Shown one piece after another: positions 7,229 to 14,706 of a DNA stretch of 14,706 nucleotides; position 1 is the stretch's first letter; every line of letters starts with the position of its first letter. Made by a program: the position numbers and the translations under genes. The stretch is from assembly GCA_947441745.1 (NCBI GenBank), contig CANEUJ010000027.1, forward strand, positions 1 through 14,706. Direction: 5' to 3'. This stretch comes from Neisseriaceae bacterium (GTDB lineage Bacteria > Pseudomonadota > Gammaproteobacteria > Burkholderiales > UBA11063). The notes beneath the pieces were generated by a model. It was not told the origin of the DNA. It saw nothing but the letters and a program-made list of their open reading frames with translations, and did not search any database.

Positions 7229-8368
7229 CTAGGTCGCATTTATCAAGTATTTTTTTACGGAAGAAAATAAATTGACAAAATTAAGACCATTATTTCGAAC
7301 CTTTTTAAGAAGCTGGTTTTTGAATCCGAACAAGCGGTATAAAGAGTGGCAGGTTAATTGCATCAATCTAATTTCACTAACTCTTAGATTGTTATATTTA
7401 CTTAAAATAACACTATCACCAACTTGATATGATTCACACTTACTAAGAATTCTAGCTAAAATTCTAGCGTCAGTAAAACCCAAATTAACCCCCTGACCTG
7501 CTAATGGGTGAATCGTATGTGCAGCATCTCCTATTAAGGCAATTTTATTAGCATAAATCTTTTTAAGCATATATAAACGTAGTGGAAATACTTGTGCTTG
7601 AGTAATTAATTTTAGTTTACCTAATTTACTAGCTCCCATAGCTTCAACCTCAAGAGCAAACTCTTCACCATTTAAGCCAATTAATTTTTGATATTCATTA
7701 GTTGCCCAAACTATAGAGATTTGATTATTGGGTAACGGTAAATATGCTAACACCCCACGAGGAGTGAACCATTGATAAGCAGTATTATTATGGTAATATT
7801 GACACTCAAAATTCGCAACTACCCCACACTCTTGATAGCTTACTTCGTCAACTTCAAAGATAGAGTTCTGCCTAATAAAAGAGTTTGCACCATCAGCTCC
7901 AACTACAAGTTTTGCGATATAACTACCTTTAGATCCAATTAATACAATATCATTGTCTTTATATTTGATTTCTTTTAAATCATCATAAATAAAACTAATG
8001 TTTGCAATTGTTTTAAGCTTTTGATTCAAGGTATTTTGGAGGTTACTGTATTCTATGGTTTTAGCAAGAAACAACTGCTTTGCTATTTTATTATCAAAGA
8101 TAATATTACCATTTTGGTCTCCAAATACATCCATTTTTTTTATAGTTCCAATACGAGATTGGTCTATTTCCAAACCCAACGACTCTAAATACCTAATATT
8201 ATCTGGTGAAATAGCGTATATTCTACTATCAAGGTTATTATTTTTGATCACCTCGAACTCTTTATGTTCAAGAATACCTATAGTAAAATTTGGCTTTTTT
8301 TGAGCTAAATCAAGCACAAAACTATAACCCACCAAACCACCACCAACTACAATGATATCAAATTTCAT
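7229..8368 (-). CDS. FAD-dependent ubiquinone-biosynthesis hydroxylase, UbiI/UbiF/VisC-like
   Basis: This 379-residue flavoprotein monooxygenase of the UbiH/UbiF/VisC/COQ6 family would hydroxylate a ring position of the polyprenylphenol precursor of ubiquinone, at the cytoplasmic face of the inner membrane. All three family motifs are intact: the dinucleotide loop GGGLVG at 9-14, the DG motif GADGANSFIR with Asp159-Gly160, and the GD motif in IGDAAHTIHPLAGQGVNLGF at 279-298, which reads like UbiI/UbiF rather than UbiH. DSRIYAIS at 47-54 matches the conserved region near the active-site arginine. It starts 3 bases after the ubiH stop, with GGA inside ubiH, 9 bases before the ATG, as a plausible ribosome-binding site. 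The regiospecificity (C5 or C6) cannot be decided from sequence. With ubiH next door it probably provides a second hydroxylation step. Confidence 0.88.
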   Translation of the reverse strand: MKFDIIVVGGGLVGYSFVLDLAQKKPNFTIGILEHKEFEVIKNNNLDSRIYAISPDNIRYLESLGLEIDQSRIGTIKKMDVFGDQNGNIIFDNKIAKQLFLAKTIEYSNLQNTLNQKLKTIANISFIYDDLKEIKYKDNDIVLIGSKGSYIAKLVVGADGANSFIRQNSIFEVDEVSYQECGVVANFECQYYHNNTAYQWFTPRGVLAYLPLPNNQISIVWATNEYQKLIGLNGEEFALEVEAMGASKLGKLKLITQAQVFPLRLYMLKKIYANKIALIGDAAHTIHPLAGQGVNLGFTDARILARILSKCESYQVGDSVILSKYNNLRVSEIRLMQLTCHSLYRLFGFKNQLLKKVRNNGLNFVNLFSSVKKYLINAT

Positions 8369-8371
8369 TAA

Positions 8372-9487
8372 TTAATTTCCAAAAATCAAACTATTAGCAA
8401 TTACATTTTGTAGTGGCTTAATATTACTAAGAGCTATTAGACCTGCACCACGTATATGACTTATTAATTTATTATCACACTCTAAAAACTTAGCTAAGGT
8501 ATGGGTGAAATTTATAACAATATTTGCATCTGTTTGACGCAGTTTATCATAATTAGAGACATTGCTAAACTTATGATCTGAAACTAACTCACACAGCATT
8601 TCTGCATCTCTAAAAGCAAGATTCATACCTTGAGCTGATACTGGATGTAGTGTTTGAGCTGAATTACCTATCAAAACTATTTTATCTATAACCCTAGATT
8701 TAGCAACTTGCAATCTAAGAGGGAATGAATAAACCCTACCAGCTAGTTTAAGGTTACCAAAGCGTTTCATAAATGGTAATTGGTTTAGTTTATTTATTAG
8801 AGTATTATTTTGAATAATATCCTGTGCTTCATTTTTAGGTAGTGACCATACAAGAACAAAATTACTACCATGAGGCAGAAAGACACATGCACCATTATTG
8901 TCAAATCGTTCATATGCTATATTGTCATGTTTTTTATCTGCAATAATTTCGGCAGTAATAGCATTTTTTTGATAATCAAAATCTTTATATGAGATTGTAT
9001 CTATTTTTATTTTACCGCCCTCAGCTAAAATCGCCAAATCAGCAGTAAAGACGCCATCATTCTTATCAGTATTAAACTCAATAATTGCATAATTTTTGTT
9101 AGATGTCACTTTATTTACTTTACAATTGTAAAGAGTAATTTCTGAATACTTCTTTACTTCTTCCAATAGCCTAGCTCGAATATCTGAGTATTTAATGGTA
9201 TAACCTAGAGATGGTAAATTGACATCTGTAGATAAGATATTACTAACACCAAGCCCACTATGGGAGATATGGACTCTATTAATTTCTGTAGCACACTCAT
9301 TAAACCATGCATTTAACTCTTTTAGCATGTAGATGCTTGCATAAGATAGAGCTAGTACTCTACCATCATTATGACCAGTGTTTCCCTCATCTAATACAGT
9401 AGACGATATGCCTTTTTTTGCAAGCAATAAGGAAGTAAATAGACCTATAGGGCCACCACCTACAATCACTATTTTCCTATGTTCCAT
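8372..9487 (-). CDS. ubiH: FAD-dependent ubiquinone-biosynthesis hydroxylase, UbiH-like
   Basis: This is the first gene of the minus-strand run, 371 residues, same monooxygenase family as its downstream neighbour but a distinct branch. The FAD loop GGGPIG is at 10-15, DGRVLALSYAS at 41-51 is the UbiH form of the active-site arginine region, and the ribityl-binding motif reads IGNSAQTLHPVSAQGMNLAFRD (273-294). Asn in place of Asp, followed by SAQTLHP, is typical of UbiH, which has GNAAQTLHP in E. coli. The middle DG motif is changed to LAEGG, with Glu156 where Asp is usual. In E. coli UbiH hydroxylates ring carbon C1; the same role here is inference. A Shine-Dalgarno AAGG lies 9 bases before the ATG, and a plausible promoter faces it from the divergent spacer shared with deaD. 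Alternative: a broader-specificity Ubi hydroxylase. Confidence 0.87.
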   Translation of the reverse strand: MEHRKIVIVGGGPIGLFTSLLLAKKGISSTVLDEGNTGHNDGRVLALSYASIYMLKELNAWFNECATEINRVHISHSGLGVSNILSTDVNLPSLGYTIKYSDIRARLLEEVKKYSEITLYNCKVNKVTSNKNYAIIEFNTDKNDGVFTADLAILAEGGKIKIDTISYKDFDYQKNAITAEIIADKKHDNIAYERFDNNGACVFLPHGSNFVLVWSLPKNEAQDIIQNNTLINKLNQLPFMKRFGNLKLAGRVYSFPLRLQVAKSRVIDKIVLIGNSAQTLHPVSAQGMNLAFRDAEMLCELVSDHKFSNVSNYDKLRQTDANIVINFTHTLAKFLECDNKLISHIRGAGLIALSNIKPLQNVIANSLIFGN

Positions 9488-9517
9488 AAATAATACCTTG
9501 TGTTAAATAATACAGTT

Positions 9518-9547
9518 ATTGTAACATTATTTTGACTATAACAGCAA
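9518..9547 (-). promoter_or_regulatory. likely promoter of the ubiH-to-galE run
   Basis: Read on the minus strand, TTGCTG (complement of 9542-9547) and TACAAT (complement of 9518-9523) are spaced by 18 bases. The -10 matches the sigma-70 consensus at five of six positions, the -35 only in its TTG. Transcription would begin about 24 bases before the ubiH ATG, leaving room for the AAGG ribosome-binding site. It lies back to back with the deaD promoter. Confidence 0.5.
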
Positions 9548-9573
9548 TAGATATGCATAACCCATTGGTTTTA

Positions 9574-9582
9574 TGATATAAT
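9574..9582 (+). promoter_or_regulatory. extended -10 promoter of deaD
   Basis: TGATATAAT is a perfect extended -10 element (TG, one base, TATAAT). The -35 position 17 bases upstream holds only TGCATA, which an extended -10 can tolerate. Transcription would start near 9589, giving a leader of about 20 bases with AAAGG (9595-9599) as ribosome-binding site. A TTGACT at 9532-9537 with the weak -10 CATAAC (9556-9561, spacer 18) could be a second, upstream start. Confidence 0.6.
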
Positions 9583-9609
9583 TGCGTACTTTTTAAAGGT
9601 ATTATAAAC

Positions 9610-11232
9610 ATGTCAAAAACTACTTTTGCGGAACTTGGAATAAGTTCAGCAATGATCGAAGCACTAAATAAAAAAGGTTTTGAAGAACCTAGTAAAATTC
9701 AAGCTCTTGTTATTCCTGAGTTTCTTAAAGAAAAATCCAATATTATTGGTCAAGCACAAACAGGCACTGGTAAAACAGCTGCATTTTCGATTCCTATTAT
9801 CGAAACGCTTGTATCAGAAAATGGCTCTACAAAAGCTCTGATTTTAACCCCAACACGTGAACTAGCTAATCAAGTATCTGATGAAATGTATTCACTAATT
9901 GGTAAGTCGAACTTGAAAGTATATCCAGTATACGGTGGTCAATCAATTGACCAACAAATTAAAAACATTAAACGCGGTGCTGATATTATCGTTGGTACTC
10001 CTGGACGCATTATCGATTTATTAGAACGTAAGGTTCTAAACCTAAAAAATCTTGAATATTTTGTTCTAGATGAAGCAGATGAAATGCTAAATATGGGATT
10101 TGTAGATGCTATTGAAGAAATCTTAAAACAAACCAATAAAGAACAAAGAATGTTATTCTTTTCAGCTACTATGCCAAGTTCTATTCTTAGTATTGCTAAG
10201 AAATACATGGGTGACTTTAAAATCCTAAAGGTGGAAAATAAAGATATGACAGCTGATTTGACGGAGCAGATTTATTTTGAGCTTCGTGAATCAGAAAAAT
10301 TTGATACTCTATGTCGCGTACTAGATTTTGAACGTGAGTTTTATGGTATTGTATTTGCACGAACCAAACATGAAACGGATGACATTACATCTCGACTTAA
10401 GGCTCGTGGCTACTTAGCTGAAGCGATACATGGTGATATCACCCAAGCACTTAGAAACAAAACTTTGGCGGCATTTAAGAGTAAGCAAATAAATATCCTA
10501 GTTGCTACAGACGTAGCAGCTCGTGGTATTGACGTTAGTAATCTAACTCACGTTATAAACTACTCTATTCCTGCTGAAGCTGAGTCATATGTGCATCGTA
10601 TTGGTCGTACAGGTCGTGCTGGTAATAAAGGTATTGCAATTACATTTATCACCAAAAAAGATGCATACCAACTAACCCGTATACAAAGAATGACAAAAAC
10701 CAACATCAAACGTCAAGATGCACCCACTATAAAAGAAGTTATTGCCGCCAAAAAAGAAGCCCTTGAAGCTTTTGTCAATGAGATTATTCAAGAAAATGAT
10801 TTTAATGAATATGTTGAAATTGCCAAGACGCTTTTAGCTGATAAGAGCCCTGAAGTTGTAGCGGCAGCTATTTTACGTCATGCTTATGGTGATGAATTTC
10901 TACCACAAAACTACTTCCAGTATACAAGCCCTGAAAAGTCTAATGAGAAGCGTAATGATCGTAATGATGACAGAGGAGGAAGTGAACGTTTCACTAATAG
11001 TGATCAATCACGTTTGTTTATCGCTTTAGGTAAGAGAGATGGCTATACGCCTAAAAAGCTATTAGAGTTATTATTCAACGAATGTAAAACTCCAGCACGT
11101 AAGATACAAGATATTCGAATTATGGACAATTTTTCTTTTATATCAGTTCCTTTTGATGAGGCTGAGATTATCCTTCGCACTATCAATAGTGACGAAAGGC
11201 GTAAGCCCCTAGTTAGCCGTGCCAAACGCTAA
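9610..11232 (+). CDS. deaD: DEAD-box ATP-dependent RNA helicase, DeaD/CsdA type
   Basis: DeaD/CsdA helicases unwind short RNA duplexes in ribosome assembly and mRNA turnover, notably in the cold. The 540-residue protein has all core motifs in order: Q motif around FEEPSKIQ (24-31), Walker A AQTGTGKT (49-56), PTRELA (81-86), TPGR (130-133), DEAD (154-157), SAT (185-187), ATDVAARGID (299-308) and HRIGRTGR (329-336). After a helical region and a charged, Arg/Asn/Asp-rich linker (about 442-463, with an imperfect RND repeat) comes a DbpA-type RNA-binding domain at about 467-535 (SRLFIALGKRDGYTPKKLLELL, split here by its central GYTP turn). The long C-terminal basic tail of E. coli CsdA (629 residues) is mostly missing. 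AAAGG precedes the ATG, and a strong terminator follows the stop. It is probably monocistronic. DeaD is preferred over DbpA because of length and linker; RhlE and RhlB lack the RNA-binding domain. Confidence 0.93.
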   Translation: MSKTTFAELGISSAMIEALNKKGFEEPSKIQALVIPEFLKEKSNIIGQAQTGTGKTAAFSIPIIETLVSENGSTKALILTPTRELANQVSDEMYSLIGKSNLKVYPVYGGQSIDQQIKNIKRGADIIVGTPGRIIDLLERKVLNLKNLEYFVLDEADEMLNMGFVDAIEEILKQTNKEQRMLFFSATMPSSILSIAKKYMGDFKILKVENKDMTADLTEQIYFELRESEKFDTLCRVLDFEREFYGIVFARTKHETDDITSRLKARGYLAEAIHGDITQALRNKTLAAFKSKQINILVATDVAARGIDVSNLTHVINYSIPAEAESYVHRIGRTGRAGNKGIAITFITKKDAYQLTRIQRMTKTNIKRQDAPTIKEVIAAKKEALEAFVNEIIQENDFNEYVEIAKTLLADKSPEVVAAAILRHAYGDEFLPQNYFQYTSPEKSNEKRNDRNDDRGGSERFTNSDQSRLFIALGKRDGYTPKKLLELLFNECKTPARKIQDIRIMDNFSFISVPFDEAEIILRTINSDERRKPLVSRAKR

Positions 11233-11243
11233 ATAATTTTAAT

Positions 11244-11279
11244 AAAAAACCCCAGCAGATCAAGATGCTGGGGTTTTTT
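11244..11279. terminator. strong bidirectional rho-independent terminator
   Basis: A perfect 14-pair inverted repeat, AAAAAACCCCAGCA (11244-11257) and TGCTGGGGTTTTTT (11266-11279), encloses the 8-base loop GATCAAGA. The core is eight pairs (CCCCAGCA), six of them G-C, and each side ends in six T on its own strand. It sits 12 bases after the deaD stop and 17 bases beyond the yhdP stop, so it can end both convergent transcripts. This is the clearest RNA structure in the window. Confidence 0.93.
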
Positions 11280-11296
11280 ATTTTATATGCTCAATG

Positions 11297-14200
11297 CTAT
11301 TTATTTACTTCGACCTCAAATATTGATGAGGGATTAGATAAAATATTCGTAGTTGATAAGAAATTTTTTTCAATTTGATCACTTAAATCAAAGTTTACTA
11401 TATTAGGAGCAGTGACATCACCCGTGATATGATAGCTAAGTGACAATGCTTTATTAACTGGATTACCTATTAATGCTTGACCTAAATAGACAATGCCACC
11501 AATAAATGGGTTAAGAGTCACGACACCCGCAGTAGTTGCAACTGCAGTACCAAGCCTTGGCTCGACTGTTAAATAACTATCAACTGTGTTATTATTTAGA
11601 TTAAGTGTACCAAATGAAGAAATTGATGCAGCATCACTAACTAGTTTGAGATTTTCAATCTTTAATTGATTACGTATTATACCTACTTTCATATCCCAGC
11701 TACTATAAGCAAAACCCTTACCAAAAAATGTGTTTAAATTTGCCCCACCTACACTAGTAAAAGAATTCAAACTAACAACCCCAAGTAATGTACCAAACAG
11801 CCCTGGATTTACTTGTGTAAACTCACCATTTTGTATATTTAAAGTTGCATACCCTAAGGTCTTTTTAATTCCAAAATTAGCAATACCACCACGCCATTTA
11901 AGCCCTAAGTCAAAAACACCATTACCAGACTTTAGATTATCACCAATATTTAGTTTATTAATCGTAGCACCATAATCTTTAATCTGGGTGCGTAGTCTTA
12001 ATTCAGTATATTCTTTACTTTCCCCTAATCGATGATCTATAACCCTAAAAGTAGTTTTACTAGAGAAGTTAAGGAGTGTTGCACTTTCGATATAAAGATT
12101 ATTATTTCTTTGTAATAAACGTGTATTTAATTCACCAAAATAATGATTGTGTACATAAAAATTTTTAATTTTAACAAATATATCTGGGATATTAGTTTTA
12201 GTAGTATTCAAATTAACCCTTGACTTATTTTGCATATCAATAAAATTCTCTTTAGAGACTAATAGCTTATCCAAATTTAGCCTCAGTTTATTATTTTGAT
12301 AAATTAAATCACCATATATATCAGGCATATTAATACTTGTAATTATTTTACTAGCACTAACAGATGCATTGATATCGCCGCCATCAATATTATAATTATT
12401 TAACCATAAGGCGTCTGTATGTAGCTGAATTTGAATTGGATAGATACTAGCACCTACAGAGCCACTACTAGAAGAAGATAACTGCTCATAAAAATCCATC
12501 CATTTAGTTATATATAGATTTTTAAGATTAGCATTAATTGTCAAAGATGAATTATTATTGTACTTGATATTTAGTTCAGAAGTACCCAAGCCAACTTTAC
12601 CTGACTTAAACTTCATATTGTTATCCATATTTATCAGAGCATAAAGTGTATCACCATAATTTATATTTAATTGATCAATATTTTGATTAAAATTTAGCGT
12701 TAATTTTTTAATTTCAGACTCGTTCTTATTTAGTGGCTCTGGAGCATCAAATCTAACACCTTGTAAATTACTAGAAACAGATACCTGTTCATTTGTAGCA
12801 TCATAGTCTAATAATGTTACCGCTCGACCAGACAAAATATTATTTTTAGGAATACCAATTAACTCTCCAAGAGCCATATAGTCCAAATTTGGTGACAATA
12901 GCTGATAATGACTATCATCCAATATATTTATCTTTACATCAGAATTTATTGCATTAGCACTTAGATTACTTGCTATAATTCCTGTATTAGTAAAATTAAG
13001 GATTCCATTGAAATTACTAATATATGGAGTTTTTGCCCCAAAGTCTATATCATTATTTATAAAATTCCATTTACCACTAAGCTTTAACCTCTCAGGGGTA
13101 ATTATTGGTAACTCAAGTTTGATTATAACCTTGCTTTTGCCAATAAGATTTTGCGGTTGATAGCTAAGTTTGGATTTTAAAGGTGTTGTTTTTAAATAAT
13201 CAATAAAATCATATGTAGTGCCATAACCATAACTATCCATATCAATAATAGGATTATCTGCCATAAAGTCAGAAATAGTAGCTGAAGTATTTAAGATATT
13301 AAAATTATTTAAGCAGCCTGAAGTAATATTAACCTTCACCGCTTGGTTTTGAGCTGTTAGATTACCATTAAGATGCGTAACCCCACCCCAAGAAGATGCA
13401 AATTTCAAGGTAACATCACTAAAACTTTCACTATAGCTAAACTTACCACCACCATTATTAAATGGGATTTTATCAGCTTCACCATTTATTGATAAACTCA
13501 AATTACTTAAAGTTCCATTTGTCATCCCTGATTTTATAAAGTCACTAATAGCTTTTTGATTTTTAGGTATGTAATTTGTTGTATCAATGATTTTAATCTT
13601 GTCAATACTGGCTTTTAAATCAACAATATTACTCTCACTATAGTATTTACCTGAAGCATTTAAAGTAAAACCTTTAGTTTGTAGAATTGCTTTTTGTAAG
13701 TTAAATACAATTCCCAAATTTGATTCTATTACCCAATCAGCCTTAGCATTAATACTATCTATCATTATAGGCTTAACTAACCAATTTGGATAATCAAACT
13801 TACTATCTTTAAGGTTTATTAAGAGAGTTCCAGAATTACTCTCTAAGCTTAAATCACCATTGATATTGTTGATACTTGGGATAGTAGACTCTCTTGAACT
13901 AACTACAATATCATTAAAATGTGTATTTAATAGCATAGTTTCAGGTTTAAGTAAATTACCACCCCAACTAAAATTAATACTTTCAAAATACCCGCCTAAA
14001 CTCACCTTATCACTAAACTTATAGATATTTAAGCCACTTAACCCCGCCAAATCAACTTTGGATAAATTTATTATACCACCTTTGTACAAAGTATAATTAC
14101 CCAATATCCTAGCATGATTAAATATTGAACCACTTTCAGTATTAATAGTCAAATCATTACCATATATCTCGTAGACACCTTTAGAACTTTTATTTATATT

Positions 14201-14706
14201 AATCTCACCTAACAAGTTAGTCTTACCTTTAATTGGATTATTTAGAGCAAACAACTGGTGTAAATTACTATTAAATTTGAGATTCAGATATTCTAAATTA
14301 CCGTTTAACACATTAGCTTTTAAATTAATATTATGATCTTTTTTATCGTGATCAGATATATTTAATTCACCACTACTCCAATTACTGATATCACTAAGTA
14401 ATTTACCTTGAAACTTTAATTCTGAATTAATTTCACTTCTACCAAACATGGTTTTAAATGTCAAATTGTGCTTGAATTTTTGAGTGTTTATAAAATTAAA
14501 ATTAACCTGCCGTAGATTGATTGGGTTTAAATCATACATTTGATTTATAAATGCTAGATTCAGATTCGATAAGTCAACTCTATGTAAGTCCAGTAAAAAA
14601 CTTTCAAAATCAAAAGAGGACTTAGATTTGCTTTTTAGATTACTTACGATTTCATCATTTATGAATAAATTATAATCTTTATCATATTTTAGGGTTAAGT
14701 CCATGC
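11297..14706 (-). CDS. yhdP: YhdP-type AsmA-like envelope protein, 5' end beyond window
   Basis: YhdP is a very large inner-membrane-anchored protein with a long periplasmic beta-rich groove. With TamB and YdbH it is implicated in carrying phospholipid to the outer membrane. At least 1,135 residues are visible, rich in Asn, Ser, Leu and Ile with alternating-strand patterns throughout. The C-terminal region is diagnostic: NPGLFGTLLGVVSLNSF, a GKGFAYSSWDMKVGI-like strand, then FGTLNL, the EPRLG segment, LNPFIGG and NPVNKALSLSYHITGD, which follow the order seen in YhdP (DUF3971/AsmA_2). The frame stays open to the right edge and the first Met (14704) lacks the N-terminal transmembrane helix that YhdP starts with. 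So the true start lies outside, probably 100 or more residues upstream (E. coli YhdP has about 1,266). The gene ends in TAG next to a strong shared terminator. Family is confident; the transport role is inferred from homologues. Confidence 0.9.
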   Translation of the reverse strand, partial: MDLTLKYDKDYNLFINDEIVSNLKSKSKSSFDFESFLLDLHRVDLSNLNLAFINQMYDLNPINLRQVNFNFINTQKFKHNLTFKTMFGRSEINSELKFQGKLLSDISNWSSGELNISDHDKKDHNINLKANVLNGNLEYLNLKFNSNLHQLFALNNPIKGKTNLLGEININKSSKGVYEIYGNDLTINTESGSIFNHARILGNYTLYKGGIINLSKVDLAGLSGLNIYKFSDKVSLGGYFESINFSWGGNLLKPETMLLNTHFNDIVVSSRESTIPSINNINGDLSLESNSGTLLINLKDSKFDYPNWLVKPIMIDSINAKADWVIESNLGIVFNLQKAILQTKGFTLNASGKYYSESNIVDLKASIDKIKIIDTTNYIPKNQKAISDFIKSGMTNGTLSNLSLSINGEADKIPFNNGGGKFSYSESFSDVTLKFASSWGGVTHLNGNLTAQNQAVKVNITSGCLNNFNILNTSATISDFMADNPIIDMDSYGYGTTYDFIDYLKTTPLKSKLSYQPQNLIGKSKVIIKLELPIITPERLKLSGKWNFINNDIDFGAKTPYISNFNGILNFTNTGIIASNLSANAINSDVKINILDDSHYQLLSPNLDYMALGELIGIPKNNILSGRAVTLLDYDATNEQVSVSSNLQGVRFDAPEPLNKNESEIKKLTLNFNQNIDQLNINYGDTLYALINMDNNMKFKSGKVGLGTSELNIKYNNNSSLTINANLKNLYITKWMDFYEQLSSSSSGSVGASIYPIQIQLHTDALWLNNYNIDGGDINASVSASKIITSINMPDIYGDLIYQNNKLRLNLDKLLVSKENFIDMQNKSRVNLNTTKTNIPDIFVKIKNFYVHNHYFGELNTRLLQRNNNLYIESATLLNFSSKTTFRVIDHRLGESKEYTELRLRTQIKDYGATINKLNIGDNLKSGNGVFDLGLKWRGGIANFGIKKTLGYATLNIQNGEFTQVNPGLFGTLLGVVSLNSFTSVGGANLNTFFGKGFAYSSWDMKVGIIRNQLKIENLKLVSDAASISSFGTLNLNNNTVDSYLTVEPRLGTAVATTAGVVTLNPFIGGIVYLGQALIGNPVNKALSLSYHITGDVTAPNIVNFDLSDQIEKNFLSTTNILSNPSSIFEVEVNK

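Noticed and set aside
8055..8303. Open frame on the plus strand inside the UbiI-like gene
   Set aside because: It runs antisense through a conserved flavoprotein gene and its hydrophobic translation arises from the opposite strand's composition.
9939..10208. Open frame on the minus strand inside deaD, and the similar one at 11043-11225
   Set aside because: Both lie opposite conserved helicase or RNA-binding motifs and show no protein-like features of their own.
11730..11975. Proline-rich open frame on the plus strand inside yhdP
   Set aside because: It is antisense to the diagnostic YhdP C-terminal region, and its composition mirrors Gly-rich codons on the other strand.
14702..14704. ATG at the right edge as the start of yhdP
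   Set aside because: No N-terminal membrane helix follows, the family is longer, and the frame is still open at the edge, so this is an internal methionine.
1..14706. Mobile element, CRISPR array, tRNA/rRNA or defence system
   Set aside because: I found no transposase-like protein, terminal inverted repeats, spaced direct repeats, tRNA-like folds or defence domains; composition and gene packing are even throughout.

Overview
This is a compact, A+T-rich stretch of bacterial chromosome (about one third G+C by eye). It carries core metabolic and envelope genes with almost no free space. The gene set points to a Gram-negative proteobacterium: ubiquinone hydroxylases of the UbiH/UbiI type, periplasmic DsbC isomerases (one with a lipobox), a YhdP-type AsmA-like envelope protein, YggX, and a DeaD helicase with a DbpA-type RNA-binding domain. 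Adjacency of a UbiI-like hydroxylase to dsbC makes me lean towards a low-GC betaproteobacterium (Neisseriales-like) over a gammaproteobacterium, but the window alone does not settle this. I see no insertion sequence, phage gene, tRNA, rRNA, CRISPR array or other mobile signature.

Layout, left to right. (1) A plus-strand run of five tightly packed genes: the 3' part of fabF (cut by the left edge), yggX, galU, ald and a Bcr/CflA-type MFS exporter. Gaps run from a 1-base overlap to 41 bases, so the first four are very likely one transcript. (2) A minus-strand run, in transcription order ubiH, a UbiI/VisC-like hydroxylase, a lipoprotein DsbC, a soluble DsbC and galE. Only one gap (58 bases, before the first dsbC) has room for an internal promoter. 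galE meets the MFS gene tail to tail with 2 bases between them. (3) A 122-base divergent promoter region, then deaD on the plus strand. (4) A strong bidirectional rho-independent terminator, then a large minus-strand yhdP gene whose 5' end lies beyond the right edge.

How the genes fit together: FabF elongates fatty acids. GalU makes UDP-glucose and GalE converts it to UDP-galactose, feeding surface polysaccharide. Ald interconverts alanine and pyruvate. The two FAD monooxygenases hydroxylate the ubiquinone ring, and the two DsbC proteins rearrange disulfides in the periplasm and probably at the outer membrane. YhdP belongs to the AsmA-like family implicated in moving phospholipid to the outer membrane.

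No stretch over 300 bases lacks a gene. I do not see a new multi-gene system here. The item most worth a second look is the tandem pair of diverged DsbC paralogues, one a predicted lipoprotein and the other soluble with an altered cis-proline loop, sitting downstream of two ubiquinone hydroxylase genes.
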